The notes beneath the pieces are model-generated. The model was not told the origin of the DNA, searched no databases, and saw only the letters and a list, made by a program, of their open reading frames with translations. From JAEMQF01 sp963850525 (GTDB taxonomy: Bacteria; Pseudomonadota; Gammaproteobacteria; Burkholderiales; Burkholderiaceae_C), in the NCBI GenBank assembly GCA_963850525.1, contig CAWKLQ010000001.1, forward strand, positions 62,001 through 126,000: DNA of 64,000 bases, given 5' to 3'. Shown piece after piece: positions 16,418 through 25,175 of this stretch (within the stretch, counting starts at the first letter, position 1; the number at the start of each line of letters is the position of its first letter). Made by a program: the position numbers and the translations under genes.

Positions 16418-17292
16418 TCGGAACTCTCGACTCGCGACATGGTGCGGCGCAGTCCAAGGCACCACCGGGCGGACTTGGCCGCGCGCTCCTTGGCGCCGTG
16501 GTGCTTGTGGCAGGGTGGTGCGCTGCGGCGAGTGCCATGGCTCAAGACAGATTCATCGTCATGGCCTCGACGACGAGCACCGAGCAGTCAGGCCTCTTTG
16601 CCCACCTGCTGCCGGCGTACAAGAAGGCCACCGGAGTCGATGCGCGTGTCGTCGCTCTGGGCACCGGCCAGGCGCTCGACATGGGCCGGCGCGGCGACGC
16701 CGACGTGCTGTTCGTGCACGATCAGGTGGCCGAAGAGAAATTCGTCGCCGACGGCTTTGGCCTGGCGCGCCGCGCCGTGATGTACAACGACTTCGTCATC
16801 GTCGGCCCGAAGGCTGATCCTGCCGGTACGAAGGGCCAGGACGTCGTCGAGGGCTTGAAGAAGCTCGCCCAGTCGAGCGCATCCTTTGTCTCGCGCGGCG
16901 ACAAAAGCGGCACGCACGCCGCCGAACTGCGCTACTGGAAGGCCGCCGGCGTCGAGGCGCCGGCGGGCAAAGTGGCGGGCTACAAGGAATGCGGCTGCGG
17001 CATGGGCCCGGCGCTGAACATCGCCTCGAGCACGCTGGCCTACGCGCTCACCGACCGCGGCACATGGCTGTCGTTCAAGAACCGCGGTGAGCTGACGATC
17101 CTGGTGGAGGGCGACAAACGGCTGTTCAATCAGTACGGCGTGATCGTCGTCAATCCGGCCAAGCACCCGCATGTGAAGAAGGAACTGGCGCAAGGCTTTG
17201 CCGACTGGATCGTTTCTGCCGATGGCCAGGCGGCGATCGCGGGCTACAAGATCAACGGCGAGCAGTTGTTCTTTCCGAATGCCGGAAGGTGA
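16402..17292 (+). CDS. tupA: Tungstate-binding periplasmic protein
   Basis: 296 residues. A long N-region and Sec signal end ASAMAQ, then the TupA core: MASTTSTEQSGLFAHLLPAYKK, ALGTGQALDMGRRGDADVLFVHDQVAEEKFV, and MYNDFVIVGPKADP, with SFVSRGDKSGTHAAELRYWK. The TTST and GTG..GDADV/L motifs belong to the TupA/WtpA-like oxyanion receptors with high tungstate selectivity. Start at 16402 is preceded by AAGGAG. The cox genes that follow need molybdenum, so this system may supply molybdate in practice; selectivity is not decided by sequence. Confidence 0.92.
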   Translation: METRLIGTLDSRHGAAQSKAPPGGLGRALLGAVVLVAGWCAAASAMAQDRFIVMASTTSTEQSGLFAHLLPAYKKATGVDARVVALGTGQALDMGRRGDADVLFVHDQVAEEKFVADGFGLARRAVMYNDFVIVGPKADPAGTKGQDVVEGLKKLAQSSASFVSRGDKSGTHAAELRYWKAAGVEAPAGKVAGYKECGCGMGPALNIASSTLAYALTDRGTWLSFKNRGELTILVEGDKRLFNQYGVIVVNPAKHPHVKKELAQGFADWIVSADGQAAIAGYKINGEQLFFPNAGR

Positions 17293-17407
17293 ATGCGCGT
17301 CATTTGTCGACTAGGGGTTTGCCCGCCCTGGGCAGCCCTCGGACTTACCCGAACAATGCTGCCACCGCCGCGCTGCCGCGCGGGGCCAGACCACCAAGGA
17401 GAACCCC

Positions 17408-17887
17408 GTGAATGTGTCGATATCACTGACGGTCAATGACAGGGCCGTGACGGCCAGCGTCGACCCGCGAACGCTGCTCGTGCAGCTGATCCGCGAACAA
17501 CTGCAACTCACCGGCACGCACGTCGGCTGCGACACCGCGCAGTGCGGCGCGTGCACCGTGCACCTGAACGGCCGCGCCGTGAAGGCGTGTTCCATGCTCG
17601 CCGTGCAGGCGCAAGGCGGCAAGGTGACGACGATCGAAGGCCTGGCGACTGACGGCGAACTGCACCCGATGCAGGCGGCCTTCCGCGAATGCCACGGCCT
17701 GCAATGCGGCTTCTGCACGCCGGGCATGGTGATGTCGGCAGTGCAACTGCTCAAGGACAACCCGAAAGCCAGCGAGCAAGACATCCGCGACGGCCTGGAA
17801 GGCAACATCTGCCGCTGCACGGGTTACCACAACATCGTCAAGTCGATCCAGCTTTGCCAGAGCGGCAAAGTCGGCGCGTCGGCGTAA
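17408..17887 (+). CDS. coxS: Small [2Fe-2S] subunit of CO-dehydrogenase-like enzyme
   Basis: 159 residues with two iron-sulfur clusters. The plant-ferredoxin cluster uses GCDTAQCGACTVHLNGRAVKAC, the second helical-domain cluster uses CGFCTPG and ICRCTGY. It carries electrons from the molybdenum site of CoxL to the FAD of CoxM. It starts with GTG after AAGGAG. It begins a S-L-M order operon, the order used by form II cox and related xanthine-oxidase-family hydroxylases. Confidence 0.93.
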   Translation: MNVSISLTVNDRAVTASVDPRTLLVQLIREQLQLTGTHVGCDTAQCGACTVHLNGRAVKACSMLAVQAQGGKVTTIEGLATDGELHPMQAAFRECHGLQCGFCTPGMVMSAVQLLKDNPKASEQDIRDGLEGNICRCTGYHNIVKSIQLCQSGKVGASA

Positions 17888-17897
17888 GGAGAGCGAA

Positions 17898-20255
17898 ATG
17901 ACTGACATGTCGAACTCCCCCATCGGCAAGCCGATGCAACGCCGCGAGGACTATCGTTTCCTCACCGGTGCAGGCCAGTACACGGACGACGTGGTGCTGC
18001 CGCACCAGACCTACGCCGCCTTCGTTCGTTCGCCGTACGCGCACGCCAAGATCCGCTCGGTCAACATCACGAAGGCCCTGGCTGCACCGGGCGTCGTGAA
18101 GATCTTCACCGGCGCCGACTTGGCCGCCGCCAAGGTCGGCGGCCTGCCTTGCGGCTGGCTGATTCACAGCAAGGACGGCACGCCGATGAAGGAGCCGGCG
18201 CACCCGGTGATCGCTCACGACAAGGTGCGCCATGTCGGCGACCAGGTCGCACTCGTGATCGCCGAGACCGCATGGCAGGCGAAAGACGCGGTCGAACTCA
18301 TCGAAGTCGATTACCAGGAACTGCCGGCGGTGATCGACACCGGCAGCGCCGACAAAGCCACCACCCTGGTCCACGACGATGTGCCGAATAACACGTGTTA
18401 CGACTGGGGCCACGGCAACAAGGACGCAGTCGACGCAGCCTTCAAGGTCGCCGCCAAGGTGAGCACGCTGGAATTCATCAACAACCGCCTCGTGCCGAAC
18501 GCGATGGAGCCGCGCGCGGTGAACGCCGGCTACACGAAACACGACGACAGCTACACGCTTTACGTCGCGAACCAGAACCCGCACGTCGAGCGCTTGCTGA
18601 TGTGCGCCTTCGTGCTGGGCCTGCCCGAATCGAAAGTGCGCGTCATCGCGCCCGATGTGGGCGGCGGTTTCGGCTCGAAGATCTTCCTCTATCCCGAAGA
18701 TGTGGCGCTGGTCTGGGCGAGCAAACGCGTCGGGCGCCCGATCAAGTGGACCGCAGATCGCAGCGAATCGTTCATGACCGACGCGCACGGCCGGGATCAC
18801 GCGACGAAGGTCGAACTCGCGATGGACGCAAATGGCATGTTCCTTGCGCTGCGCGTGAAGACGATTGCCAACATGGGCGCCTATTTGTCGACGTTTGCAT
18901 CGAGCGTGCCGACGATTCTTTACGCAACGCTGCTTGCCGGCCAATACAAGACGCCGGCGATCTACGCCGAGGTGAAAGCCGTGTTCACGAACACGTCGCC
19001 GGTGGACGCGTACCGCGGCGCGGGCCGGCCCGAGGCGACGTATGTGGTTGAGCGCATCGTCGAGCAGGCGGCGCGTGACATGAAAATGGACCCGACGGCG
19101 ATTCGCCGCCAGAACTTCATCACCGAGTTCCCCTACGCCACGCCGGTCGGTCTGACCTATGACACCGGCAACTACGCGGCGCACCTCGACAAGGCGATCA
19201 AACTCGCCGACGTGGCGGGTTATGCGGCACGCAAGTCAGCGACCGAAGCCAAGGGCTTGAAGCGTGGCATCGGCTACAGCTGCTACATCGAAGCGTGCGG
19301 CATCGCGCCGAGCAATATCGCCGGGGCCCTCGGCGCGCGCGCCGGTCTGTTCGAGGCCGGCGAAGTGCGCGTGCACCCCACCGGCACGGTGACGATCTTC
19401 ACCGGCTCGCACAGCCACGGCCAGGGCCATGAGACGACGTTCGCGCAAGTCGTTGCGGCGAAGCTCGGCATCCCCGTGGAGAACGTCGAGATCGTGCACG
19501 GCGACACCGGGCGCATTCCGTTCGGCATGGGCACCTACGGCAGCCGCTCCTTGAGCGTGGGCGGAACGGCGATCGTGAAAGCGGTCGACAAGGTCATCGC
19601 CAAAGGCAAGAAGATCGCTGCGCACTTGCTGGAAGCGGCCGACACCGACATCGAGTTCGAGAACGGCGAGTTCAAGGTGAAGGGCACCGACAAGAAGGTG
19701 CCGTTCGGCTCGGTCGCGCTCACGGCGTACGTGCCGCACAACTACCCGCTCGACAAGCTCGAGCCGGGTCTGAACGAAAACGCGTTCTACGACCCGACCA
19801 ACTTCACGTATCCCGCAGGCACGTACATCTGCGAAGTCGAAGTCGATACCGAAACCGGGCGCACCCGCGTCGACCGCTTCACCGCGGTCGACGACTTCGG
19901 CAACATCGTGAATCCGATGATCGTCTCGGGCCAAGTGCACGGCGGCCTGGCGCAGGGCCTGGGCCAGGCGATGGTCGAAGGCTGCCAGTACGACAAGAAG
20001 ACGGGTCAGCTGCTCACCGCGTCCTACATGGACTACACGATGCCGCGTGCCGATGACCTGCCCAGCTTCACCGTGGACACGACGAACACACCGTGCACGC
20101 ACAATCCGCTGGGTGTGAAAGGCTGCGGTGAGGCGGGTGCGATCGGCTCGCCGCCGGCCTTCATGAACGCGCTGACCGACGCGCTGGGCGTCAAGGACCT
20201 GGCGATGCCGGCAACGGCCGAGCGCGTCTGGCGCGCTGCAAACAACATGGCTTGA
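17898..20255 (+). CDS. coxL: Large molybdopterin subunit, form II CoxL type
   Basis: 785 residues of the xanthine oxidase family. The N-terminal aldehyde oxidase/xanthine dehydrogenase a/b hammerhead is followed by the Mo-binding domains. The active-site loop reads AYRGAGR at residues 371-377, the form II motif; true form I CO dehydrogenase has AYxCSFR. The catalytic Glu745 lies in VKGCGEAGAIGSP. Form II enzymes rarely oxidise CO well and may act on other small carbonyl or heterocyclic compounds, so CO as the substrate is not certain. It binds molybdopterin cytosine dinucleotide, and the S, L and M genes are spaced 10-12 bases apart. Confidence 0.92.
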   Translation: MTDMSNSPIGKPMQRREDYRFLTGAGQYTDDVVLPHQTYAAFVRSPYAHAKIRSVNITKALAAPGVVKIFTGADLAAAKVGGLPCGWLIHSKDGTPMKEPAHPVIAHDKVRHVGDQVALVIAETAWQAKDAVELIEVDYQELPAVIDTGSADKATTLVHDDVPNNTCYDWGHGNKDAVDAAFKVAAKVSTLEFINNRLVPNAMEPRAVNAGYTKHDDSYTLYVANQNPHVERLLMCAFVLGLPESKVRVIAPDVGGGFGSKIFLYPEDVALVWASKRVGRPIKWTADRSESFMTDAHGRDHATKVELAMDANGMFLALRVKTIANMGAYLSTFASSVPTILYATLLAGQYKTPAIYAEVKAVFTNTSPVDAYRGAGRPEATYVVERIVEQAARDMKMDPTAIRRQNFITEFPYATPVGLTYDTGNYAAHLDKAIKLADVAGYAARKSATEAKGLKRGIGYSCYIEACGIAPSNIAGALGARAGLFEAGEVRVHPTGTVTIFTGSHSHGQGHETTFAQVVAAKLGIPVENVEIVHGDTGRIPFGMGTYGSRSLSVGGTAIVKAVDKVIAKGKKIAAHLLEAADTDIEFENGEFKVKGTDKKVPFGSVALTAYVPHNYPLDKLEPGLNENAFYDPTNFTYPAGTYICEVEVDTETGRTRVDRFTAVDDFGNIVNPMIVSGQVHGGLAQGLGQAMVEGCQYDKKTGQLLTASYMDYTMPRADDLPSFTVDTTNTPCTHNPLGVKGCGEAGAIGSPPAFMNALTDALGVKDLAMPATAERVWRAANNMA

Positions 20256-20267
20256 GGAGGAACACAC

Positions 20268-21062
20268 ATGTACAGCTTCGATTACCAACGGCCCGCCAGC
20301 ACGGCAGCGGCGGCGGCGGCGTTCAGCGGCGATGCGCGTTATCTCGCCGGAGGACAAAGCCTTGTGCAGGCGATGAAACTGCGCCTGTCGCAAAGTGAAC
20401 GCCTCGTCGACCTCGGCGGCATCGCCGAGCTGAAGAGCATTCGCATCGACGGCGGCAACGTCGTGATCGGTGCGATGGTCACGCATTCGAACGTCGCGAA
20501 CTCGGCCGACGTGAAGCGTGCGTTGCCGGCGCTCGCCGAACTCGCGGCAGGAATCGGCGACCCGATGGTGCGCAACATGGGCACCATCGGCGGCTCGATT
20601 GCAAACGCCGACCCGGCAGCGGATTACCCGGCCGCCGTGCTGGGCCTGGGCGCGACGATCCACACGAATCAGCGCACGATTTCGGGCGACAGCTTTTTTA
20701 CCGGACTGTTCGAGACGGCGCTGAAGGCCGGCGAGATCATCACCGCGGTGAGTTTCCCGACCGGCGCGAAGGCCGCGTACATCAAGTTCAAGCAGCCGGC
20801 GTCGCGCTTCGCGCTGGTGGGCGTGTTGGTGAGCCAGGGTGCGGGCGGCGTTCGCGTCGCCGTGACGGGCGCCAAGAGCGCCGTGTTCCGCTGCAAGCCG
20901 ATTGAAGACGCGCTCGCCAAGAGCTTCACCGCCGCCGCGGCGAAAGGCGTGAAGGTCGGGACCGAGGGCGTCAACGGCGATTTGCACGGCACGCCGGCGT
21001 ATCGCGCGGCAATGATCAGCGTCATGGCGTCGCGCGCCGTTGCTGCGGCGCTCGCACGCTGA
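20268..21062 (+). CDS. coxM: FAD-binding medium subunit of CO-dehydrogenase-like enzyme
   Basis: 264 residues. The FAD motifs YLAGGQSLVQAMKLRLS and NMGTIGGSIANADPAADYPAAVLGLGA define the CO-dehydrogenase flavoprotein family. It passes electrons from CoxS to the respiratory chain. It follows coxL by 12 bases with GGAGG upstream of the ATG. Length and both glycine-rich loops are intact. Confidence 0.93.
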   Translation: MYSFDYQRPASTAAAAAAFSGDARYLAGGQSLVQAMKLRLSQSERLVDLGGIAELKSIRIDGGNVVIGAMVTHSNVANSADVKRALPALAELAAGIGDPMVRNMGTIGGSIANADPAADYPAAVLGLGATIHTNQRTISGDSFFTGLFETALKAGEIITAVSFPTGAKAAYIKFKQPASRFALVGVLVSQGAGGVRVAVTGAKSAVFRCKPIEDALAKSFTAAAAKGVKVGTEGVNGDLHGTPAYRAAMISVMASRAVAAALAR

Positions 21063-21093
21063 TTCGAAGCCCGAGCGGCGAGCGGACGCAAGT

Positions 21094-21120
21094 GTCATCC
21101 CGGCGAAAGCCGGGATCCAC
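21094..21120. repeat. REP-like half element between coxM and coxD
   Basis: GTCATCCCGGCGAAAGCCGGGATCCAC contains CCCGGC and GCCGGG arms and matches the repeat pair at 10664-10740. It lies in the 149-base coxM-coxD gap. Confidence 0.65.
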
Positions 21121-21211
21121 CGTTGAATCGTCTCGTGGATGACGTGGTGCACTGGCGGAAGCTGGAGTGGGCCGCTGCGCCATTCAAGCCCCTGAGAATA
21201 AAGGCCTTGCC

Positions 21212-22141
21212 ATGACGGCGCCGCAATTGAACCTCCCCACCAGCGTCGACGCAGTCATCGCGCTGCTCGCAGCGGAAAACTACCTCTGCGACCGGCGCTT
21301 GGCCACCGCGCTGTTCCTGAGCCTGAAGCTCGGCCGCCCGCTGTTCCTCGAAGGCGAGCCCGGAGTCGGCAAGACGGAACTCGCGAAGACGCTCGCCGCC
21401 GGCCTGTCCACGCTGCTGCTGCGCGTGCAGTGTTACGAAGGCCTGGACATCGCGCAGACCGCGTACGAGTGGAACGTCGCGCGCCAGATGGTCGAGATTC
21501 GCCTGGCCGAAGCCGCGCACACTGTCGCCGACGCGGCCGAGCGCGAGCGCCTCACGCACAACCTCTACTCGCGCTCCATGCTCATCGAGCGGCCGCTGCT
21601 GAAAGCGCTGACGCAAGAGCGCTCGCCCGTGCTGCTCATCGACGAACTGGACCGCGCCGACGAGCCGTTCGACGCCTTTTTGCTCGAAGTGTTGGCCGAA
21701 AACCAGATCACGATTCCCGAACTCGGCGTGATCAAGGCGACTGCGCCGCCGATCACGATCATCACGAGCAACCGCACGCGCGAGATTCACGACGCGCTGA
21801 AGCGCCGCTGCCTGTACCACTGGGTCGAGTTCCCCGACGTCGAGCGCGAGCTCGACATCGTGAGGCGCAAAGCTCCTGGGGCGAACGAGCGGCTTTACCG
21901 CCAGGTCGTGGAGTTCGTGCAGCGCATGCGCACGCTGGACCTGTTCAAGGCGCCCGGCGTGGCCGAGACGATCGACTGGACGAACGCGCTCGTCGCACTC
22001 AACGCGATGCGTCTCGATCCCGCCACCGTTCACGACACTCTTGGTGTGCTGCTCAAGTACCAGGACGACATCGCCAAGCTGCAAAGCGGCGACACGGCGA
22101 AGTTGCTTGACGAGTTGCGGGCCCGGGCGCTGTTGGAATGA
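21212..22141 (+). CDS. coxD: MoxR-type AAA+ ATPase
   Basis: 309 residues from MTAPQLNLPTSV. Walker A GEPGVGKTEL, Walker B VLLIDELDRADEPF and sensor-1 SNRTREIHDALKRRC are present. CoxD is the membrane-associated AAA+ chaperone that rebuilds the Cu-Mo or related active site of CoxL together with CoxE. The family frames a MoxR ATPase with a VWA protein; here the VWA gene (coxE) is separated by an 807-base palindrome array. The stop TGA overlaps an ATG that opens a 266-codon frame through that array. The true start is at 21212; upstream residues are weak. Confidence 0.92.
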   Translation: MTAPQLNLPTSVDAVIALLAAENYLCDRRLATALFLSLKLGRPLFLEGEPGVGKTELAKTLAAGLSTLLLRVQCYEGLDIAQTAYEWNVARQMVEIRLAEAAHTVADAAERERLTHNLYSRSMLIERPLLKALTQERSPVLLIDELDRADEPFDAFLLEVLAENQITIPELGVIKATAPPITIITSNRTREIHDALKRRCLYHWVEFPDVERELDIVRRKAPGANERLYRQVVEFVQRMRTLDLFKAPGVAETIDWTNALVALNAMRLDPATVHDTLGVLLKYQDDIAKLQSGDTAKLLDELRARALLE

Positions 22142-22203
22142 GATTTCTGCCGGGGCCGGGGCTGCGCGGTGTTGATTCGCTGCACGGTGCGGTACGACGG
22201 TCT

Positions 22204-22499
22204 GCGCGGCAGCGCCGGCGTGGGGCCGGCGGCGACGGGCTGAACTTTAGGCCGGCCCTGAACGGGCCGACCTCCAAGTTCTATATGCCCGTCACCACCG
22301 GCCCCACGCCGGCGCTGCTGGCCACGGTGTGCTGTTCGCGCGAAGGGTTGATGCCGTGCGTGGTGCACCACGGTGGCCGTTGGGCCGAGGGTGGGCCGGC
22401 CGCAGCGGGCATGAAGAACCCGGAGGTCGGCCCGTTCAGGGCCGGCCCAAGGTTCAGCCCGCTGCGGCTGGCCCGCCCACGGCCCAGCAGTGCACACCG
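22204..22499. repeat. BIME-like palindrome array, copy 1
   Basis: A 296-base unit repeated 372 bases later at 22576. It holds two long imperfect hairpins in opposite orientation. In the first, perfect 21-base arms at 22209-22229 and 22298-22318 flank 68 bases. In the second, 29-base arms at 22382-22410 and 22457-22485 match at 26 positions. Both share a core around GGCCGGCCCTGAACGGGCC, in opposite orientation. Confidence 0.8.
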
Positions 22500-22518
22500 C
22501 TGCAAAGTCATCGCGACG

Positions 22519-22578
22519 TTCTTCTCGCGCGTACTGCGCAACGCAGGCTTGGCCGTGGGGCTGGACCGGGTGCTGGCG
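22519..22578 (+). pseudogene. Duplicated 5' fragment of coxE inside the repeat array
   Basis: Reads FFSRVLRNAGLAVGLDRVLA, nearly identical to HFSRVLRNAGLAVGPDRVLA near the start of the real coxE at 22970-23029. It lies between the two repeat units and is not preceded by a coxE start. It shows that a tandem duplication took in the coxE 5' end together with one repeat unit. Confidence 0.75.
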
Positions 22579-22871
22579 CGGCAGCGCCGGCGTGGGGCCG
22601 GCGGCGACGGGCTGAACTTTAGGCCGGCCCTGAACGGGCCGACCTCCAAGTTCTTTATGCCCGTCACCACCGGCCCCACGCCGGCGCTGCTGGCCACGGT
22701 GTGCTGTTCGCGCGAAGGGTTGATGCCGTGTGTGGTGCACCACGGTGGCCGTTGGGCCGAGGGTGGGCCGGCCGCAGCGGGCATGAAGAACCCGGAGGTC
22801 GGCCCGTTCAGGGCCGGCCCAGGGTTCAGCCCGCTTCGGCCGGCTCGCCCTCGGCCCAGCGGCGCACATCG
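22576..22871. repeat. BIME-like palindrome array, copy 2
   Basis: Second copy of the 296-base unit, offset by 372 bases, differing at only a few positions. The 21-base arms lie at 22581-22601 and 22670-22690. The arms of the second hairpin lie at 22754-22782 and 22829-22857. The remainder of the coxD-coxE gap (22142-22203 and 22872-22948) shows no other gene. Confidence 0.8.
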
Positions 22872-22948
22872 CATCGATACGAAGTTCGGTGCCCTCGCCC
22901 TCAACGCAGCCGCGCACATCGACGCAGGCAAGGCGTAACGCCCGGCAA

Positions 22949-24163
22949 ATGCTCGCCGACAACATCGTCCACTTCTCGCGCGTGCTGCGCAACGCAGGCT
23001 TGGCGGTGGGGCCGGACCGGGTGCTCGCCAGCATTGCCGCGGTCGAGGCGATCGGGCTGGATCGGCGCGAAGACGTTCGCGCAGCGCTCGCTGCGGTGAT
23101 GCTCGAGCGCCATGAACAGCAGGTGCTGTTCGACGCTGCATTCGACGCCTTTTTTCGTGACCCGAAATTGCTCGAACAGATGATGCTGCTGCTCCTGCCG
23201 AAAATCACCGGGCGCGGCGAAAAGATTCGCCCACCGCGCGCGAATCGGCTCGCCGAAGCGCTGGCCGCGCCACCGAAAGCCGCACCACCCAACCCCGCCA
23301 ACAACACCGCAAAGGAGGAGATTCAGTTCGAAACGCAGTTCAGCTTTTCGGAACGCGAACGCCTGCAGCAGGCGGACTTCGAATCGATGACGACCGCCGA
23401 ATACGAGTTTGCGAAGAAGCTCGCCGAGCGCGCGCCGCTGCCGGTGCAGCCCGTGCAACGGCGGCGTCATGAAACCGGCGCGCGCGGCGCGCTCGACCTG
23501 CGGCGCACGCTGCAGCGCATGGCGCGCCAGCCCGAGACGCTGACGCCCGCCTTCACCCGACCGCGCAGCGAGTTGCCGCCGCTCGTCGTGCTGCTCGACA
23601 TCTCGGGTTCGATGGAGCGCTACTCGCGCCTGTTCCTGCATTACGTGCACGGCTTGACGCGGCGCTACCTGCGGGTGCACACCTTCACCTTCGGGACGCG
23701 CTTGACGAACATCACGCGCTGTCTGAAGCACCGCGACCCCGACGTCGCGCTGAAGATGGCCGATGCGCAGGTGCTCGACTGGAAGGGCGGTACCCGCATC
23801 GCGAGCAGCCTGGAAGAATTCAACCGGCGCTGGGCACGGCGCGTGCTGGGCGCGAACGCCGCGGTGCTGCTCGTCACCGACGGCCTGGAGCGCGAAGACG
23901 GCGGCCATCTCGACGCGGCCGCGGCGCAGCTGCACCGGTCTGCGCACGAAGTCGTGTGGCTGAATCCGCTGCTGCGCTTCGACGGTTTCGAGCCGCGCGC
24001 CGCGGGAGTGAAAACGCTTCTCGCGCACGTCGACCGGTTTTTGCCGGTGCACAACCTCGCGAGCCTGGCCGATCTGGGCCGGGCGCTGCGCAGCGCCCCA
24101 CAGAGCGCCCAAGCAGGCACAATTCACCGGAGGGTGACGGGAGCTGGCGATGGACAGTCTTGA
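22949..24163 (+). CDS. coxE: VWA-domain protein CoxE
   Basis: 404 residues from MLADNIVHFSRVLRNAGLAVG. The C-terminal half holds a VWA/MIDAS domain with DISGSMERYS, WKGGTRIASSLEEF and LLVTDGLEREDGG. An acidic/basic linker (PNPANNTAKEEIQFETQFSFSERERLQQADFESM region) precedes it. It is the partner of the CoxD ATPase in maturing the Mo hydroxylase. Its end overlaps the coxF start by 14 bases. A start upstream is possible but would read into the repeat array. A fragment of its 5' end is duplicated at 22519-22578. Confidence 0.92.
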   Translation: MLADNIVHFSRVLRNAGLAVGPDRVLASIAAVEAIGLDRREDVRAALAAVMLERHEQQVLFDAAFDAFFRDPKLLEQMMLLLLPKITGRGEKIRPPRANRLAEALAAPPKAAPPNPANNTAKEEIQFETQFSFSERERLQQADFESMTTAEYEFAKKLAERAPLPVQPVQRRRHETGARGALDLRRTLQRMARQPETLTPAFTRPRSELPPLVVLLDISGSMERYSRLFLHYVHGLTRRYLRVHTFTFGTRLTNITRCLKHRDPDVALKMADAQVLDWKGGTRIASSLEEFNRRWARRVLGANAAVLLVTDGLEREDGGHLDAAAAQLHRSAHEVVWLNPLLRFDGFEPRAAGVKTLLAHVDRFLPVHNLASLADLGRALRSAPQSAQAGTIHRRVTGAGDGQS

Positions 24164-25151
24164 CTTGCAAGTGTTGACCCAGGCGCGCGACTGGCGCGCC
24201 GCAGGCCGCGGCGTGTGGCTCGTGACGGTGATCGAAACCTGGGGCTCGGCGCCGCGCCCGCCCGGGGCGCTGCTCGCGATGTGCGACGACGGGCAGGTTG
24301 CGGGCTCGGTCTCGGGCGGCTGCGTCGAAGACGACTTGATCGAGCGCGTGCGCCACGGCGAACGTGTCGCCAAGCCTTCGCTCGTGACCTACGGCGTGAC
24401 GAAAGAAGAGGCCGCGCGCTTTGGCCTGCCGTGCGGCGGCAATCTGCGCCTCGTGCAGGAGCCGCTCGGCGACACGGCGTGGATCACGGAGGTCCTGGAG
24501 CGCACCGCGCGTCATGAACTTGTGGCACGGCGGCTGGACCTGGACACCGGGGCAGTGCGCATTGAGCCCGCGTCGCGCGGCGAGGCGTTCGCCTTCGACG
24601 GCAGAACCTTGCGCGCGCTGTTCGGCCCGCGCTGGCGTCTGCTCATCATCGGCGCGGGGCAACTCTCGCGCGCCGTGGCGCAGATGGCGCTCGCGCTGGA
24701 CTTCGAAGTGATTTGCTGCGACCCGCGCGAGGAATACCACCTGACGTGGGACATCCTTGGCACGACATTCAGCAAATCCATGCCCGACGACCTGGTGCTG
24801 GAACTGCAACTCGACCCGCACAGCGCCGTGATCGCCGTGACGCACGACCCCAAGCTCGACGACATGGTGCTGCTCGAGGCGCTCAAGTCGCCGGCGTTTT
24901 ACGTCGGGGCCCTCGGCTCGCGTGGTAACACGGCCAAGCGCAAGGAACGCCTCGCGATGTTCGATTTGTCGGCAGCTGAAATCGGCCGCCTGCACGGCCC
25001 AATCGGGCTGGATCTGGGCAGCAAGACGCCTGCTGAGATCGCTGTGTCCATCGTCGCCGAGATCGTTGCGGTGAAGAACGGCGTGACCCTGACGCAGAAG
25101 AAAGAAGGGTCATCGATGCCCGAGTCGACGGGTGTCTGCGCGCGCGGGTAG
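24150..25151 (+). CDS. coxF: XdhC/CoxF-family molybdenum cofactor maturation protein
   Basis: 333 residues. The N-terminal XdhC domain is VIETWGSAPRPPGALLAMCDDGQVAGSVSGGCVEDDLIERV. The C-terminal Rossmann-like XdhC_C domain has LLIIGAGQLSRAVAQMALALDFEVICCDPR and FYVGALGSRGNTAKRKERL. XdhC-family proteins bind and sulfurate Mo cofactor for xanthine-oxidase-family enzymes; here for CoxL. It overlaps coxE, so it is the last cox gene recognised in the operon. No coxG or MCD synthesis gene is seen in the window. Confidence 0.9.
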   Translation: MDSLDLQVLTQARDWRAAGRGVWLVTVIETWGSAPRPPGALLAMCDDGQVAGSVSGGCVEDDLIERVRHGERVAKPSLVTYGVTKEEAARFGLPCGGNLRLVQEPLGDTAWITEVLERTARHELVARRLDLDTGAVRIEPASRGEAFAFDGRTLRALFGPRWRLLIIGAGQLSRAVAQMALALDFEVICCDPREEYHLTWDILGTTFSKSMPDDLVLELQLDPHSAVIAVTHDPKLDDMVLLEALKSPAFYVGALGSRGNTAKRKERLAMFDLSAAEIGRLHGPIGLDLGSKTPAEIAVSIVAEIVAVKNGVTLTQKKEGSSMPESTGVCARG

Positions 25152-25175
25152 CGGCGCCAAACTGGGTGAAGTGCA

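Noticed and set aside
17293..17407. A GGGTTTGCCC..GGGCAGCCC segment before coxS, considered as a terminator or riboswitch
   Set aside because: Pairing is short and partly overlapping; no T-run and no conserved riboswitch core were seen.
19236..21152. A minus-strand open frame of about 640 codons opposite coxL and coxM
   Set aside because: Complement of two clear cox genes, with no domain of its own.
22204..22871. CRISPR array interpretation of the repeats
   Set aside because: There are only two large units, no short regular repeat-spacer pattern, and the units are internal palindromes.
22030..23307. A long minus-strand open frame (about 425 codons) across the coxD end, the repeat array and the coxE start, with repeated peptide segments
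   Set aside because: It is the complement of clear coding sequence and palindromes; the repeated peptide simply reflects the DNA repeat, and no ribosome site or domain is seen.
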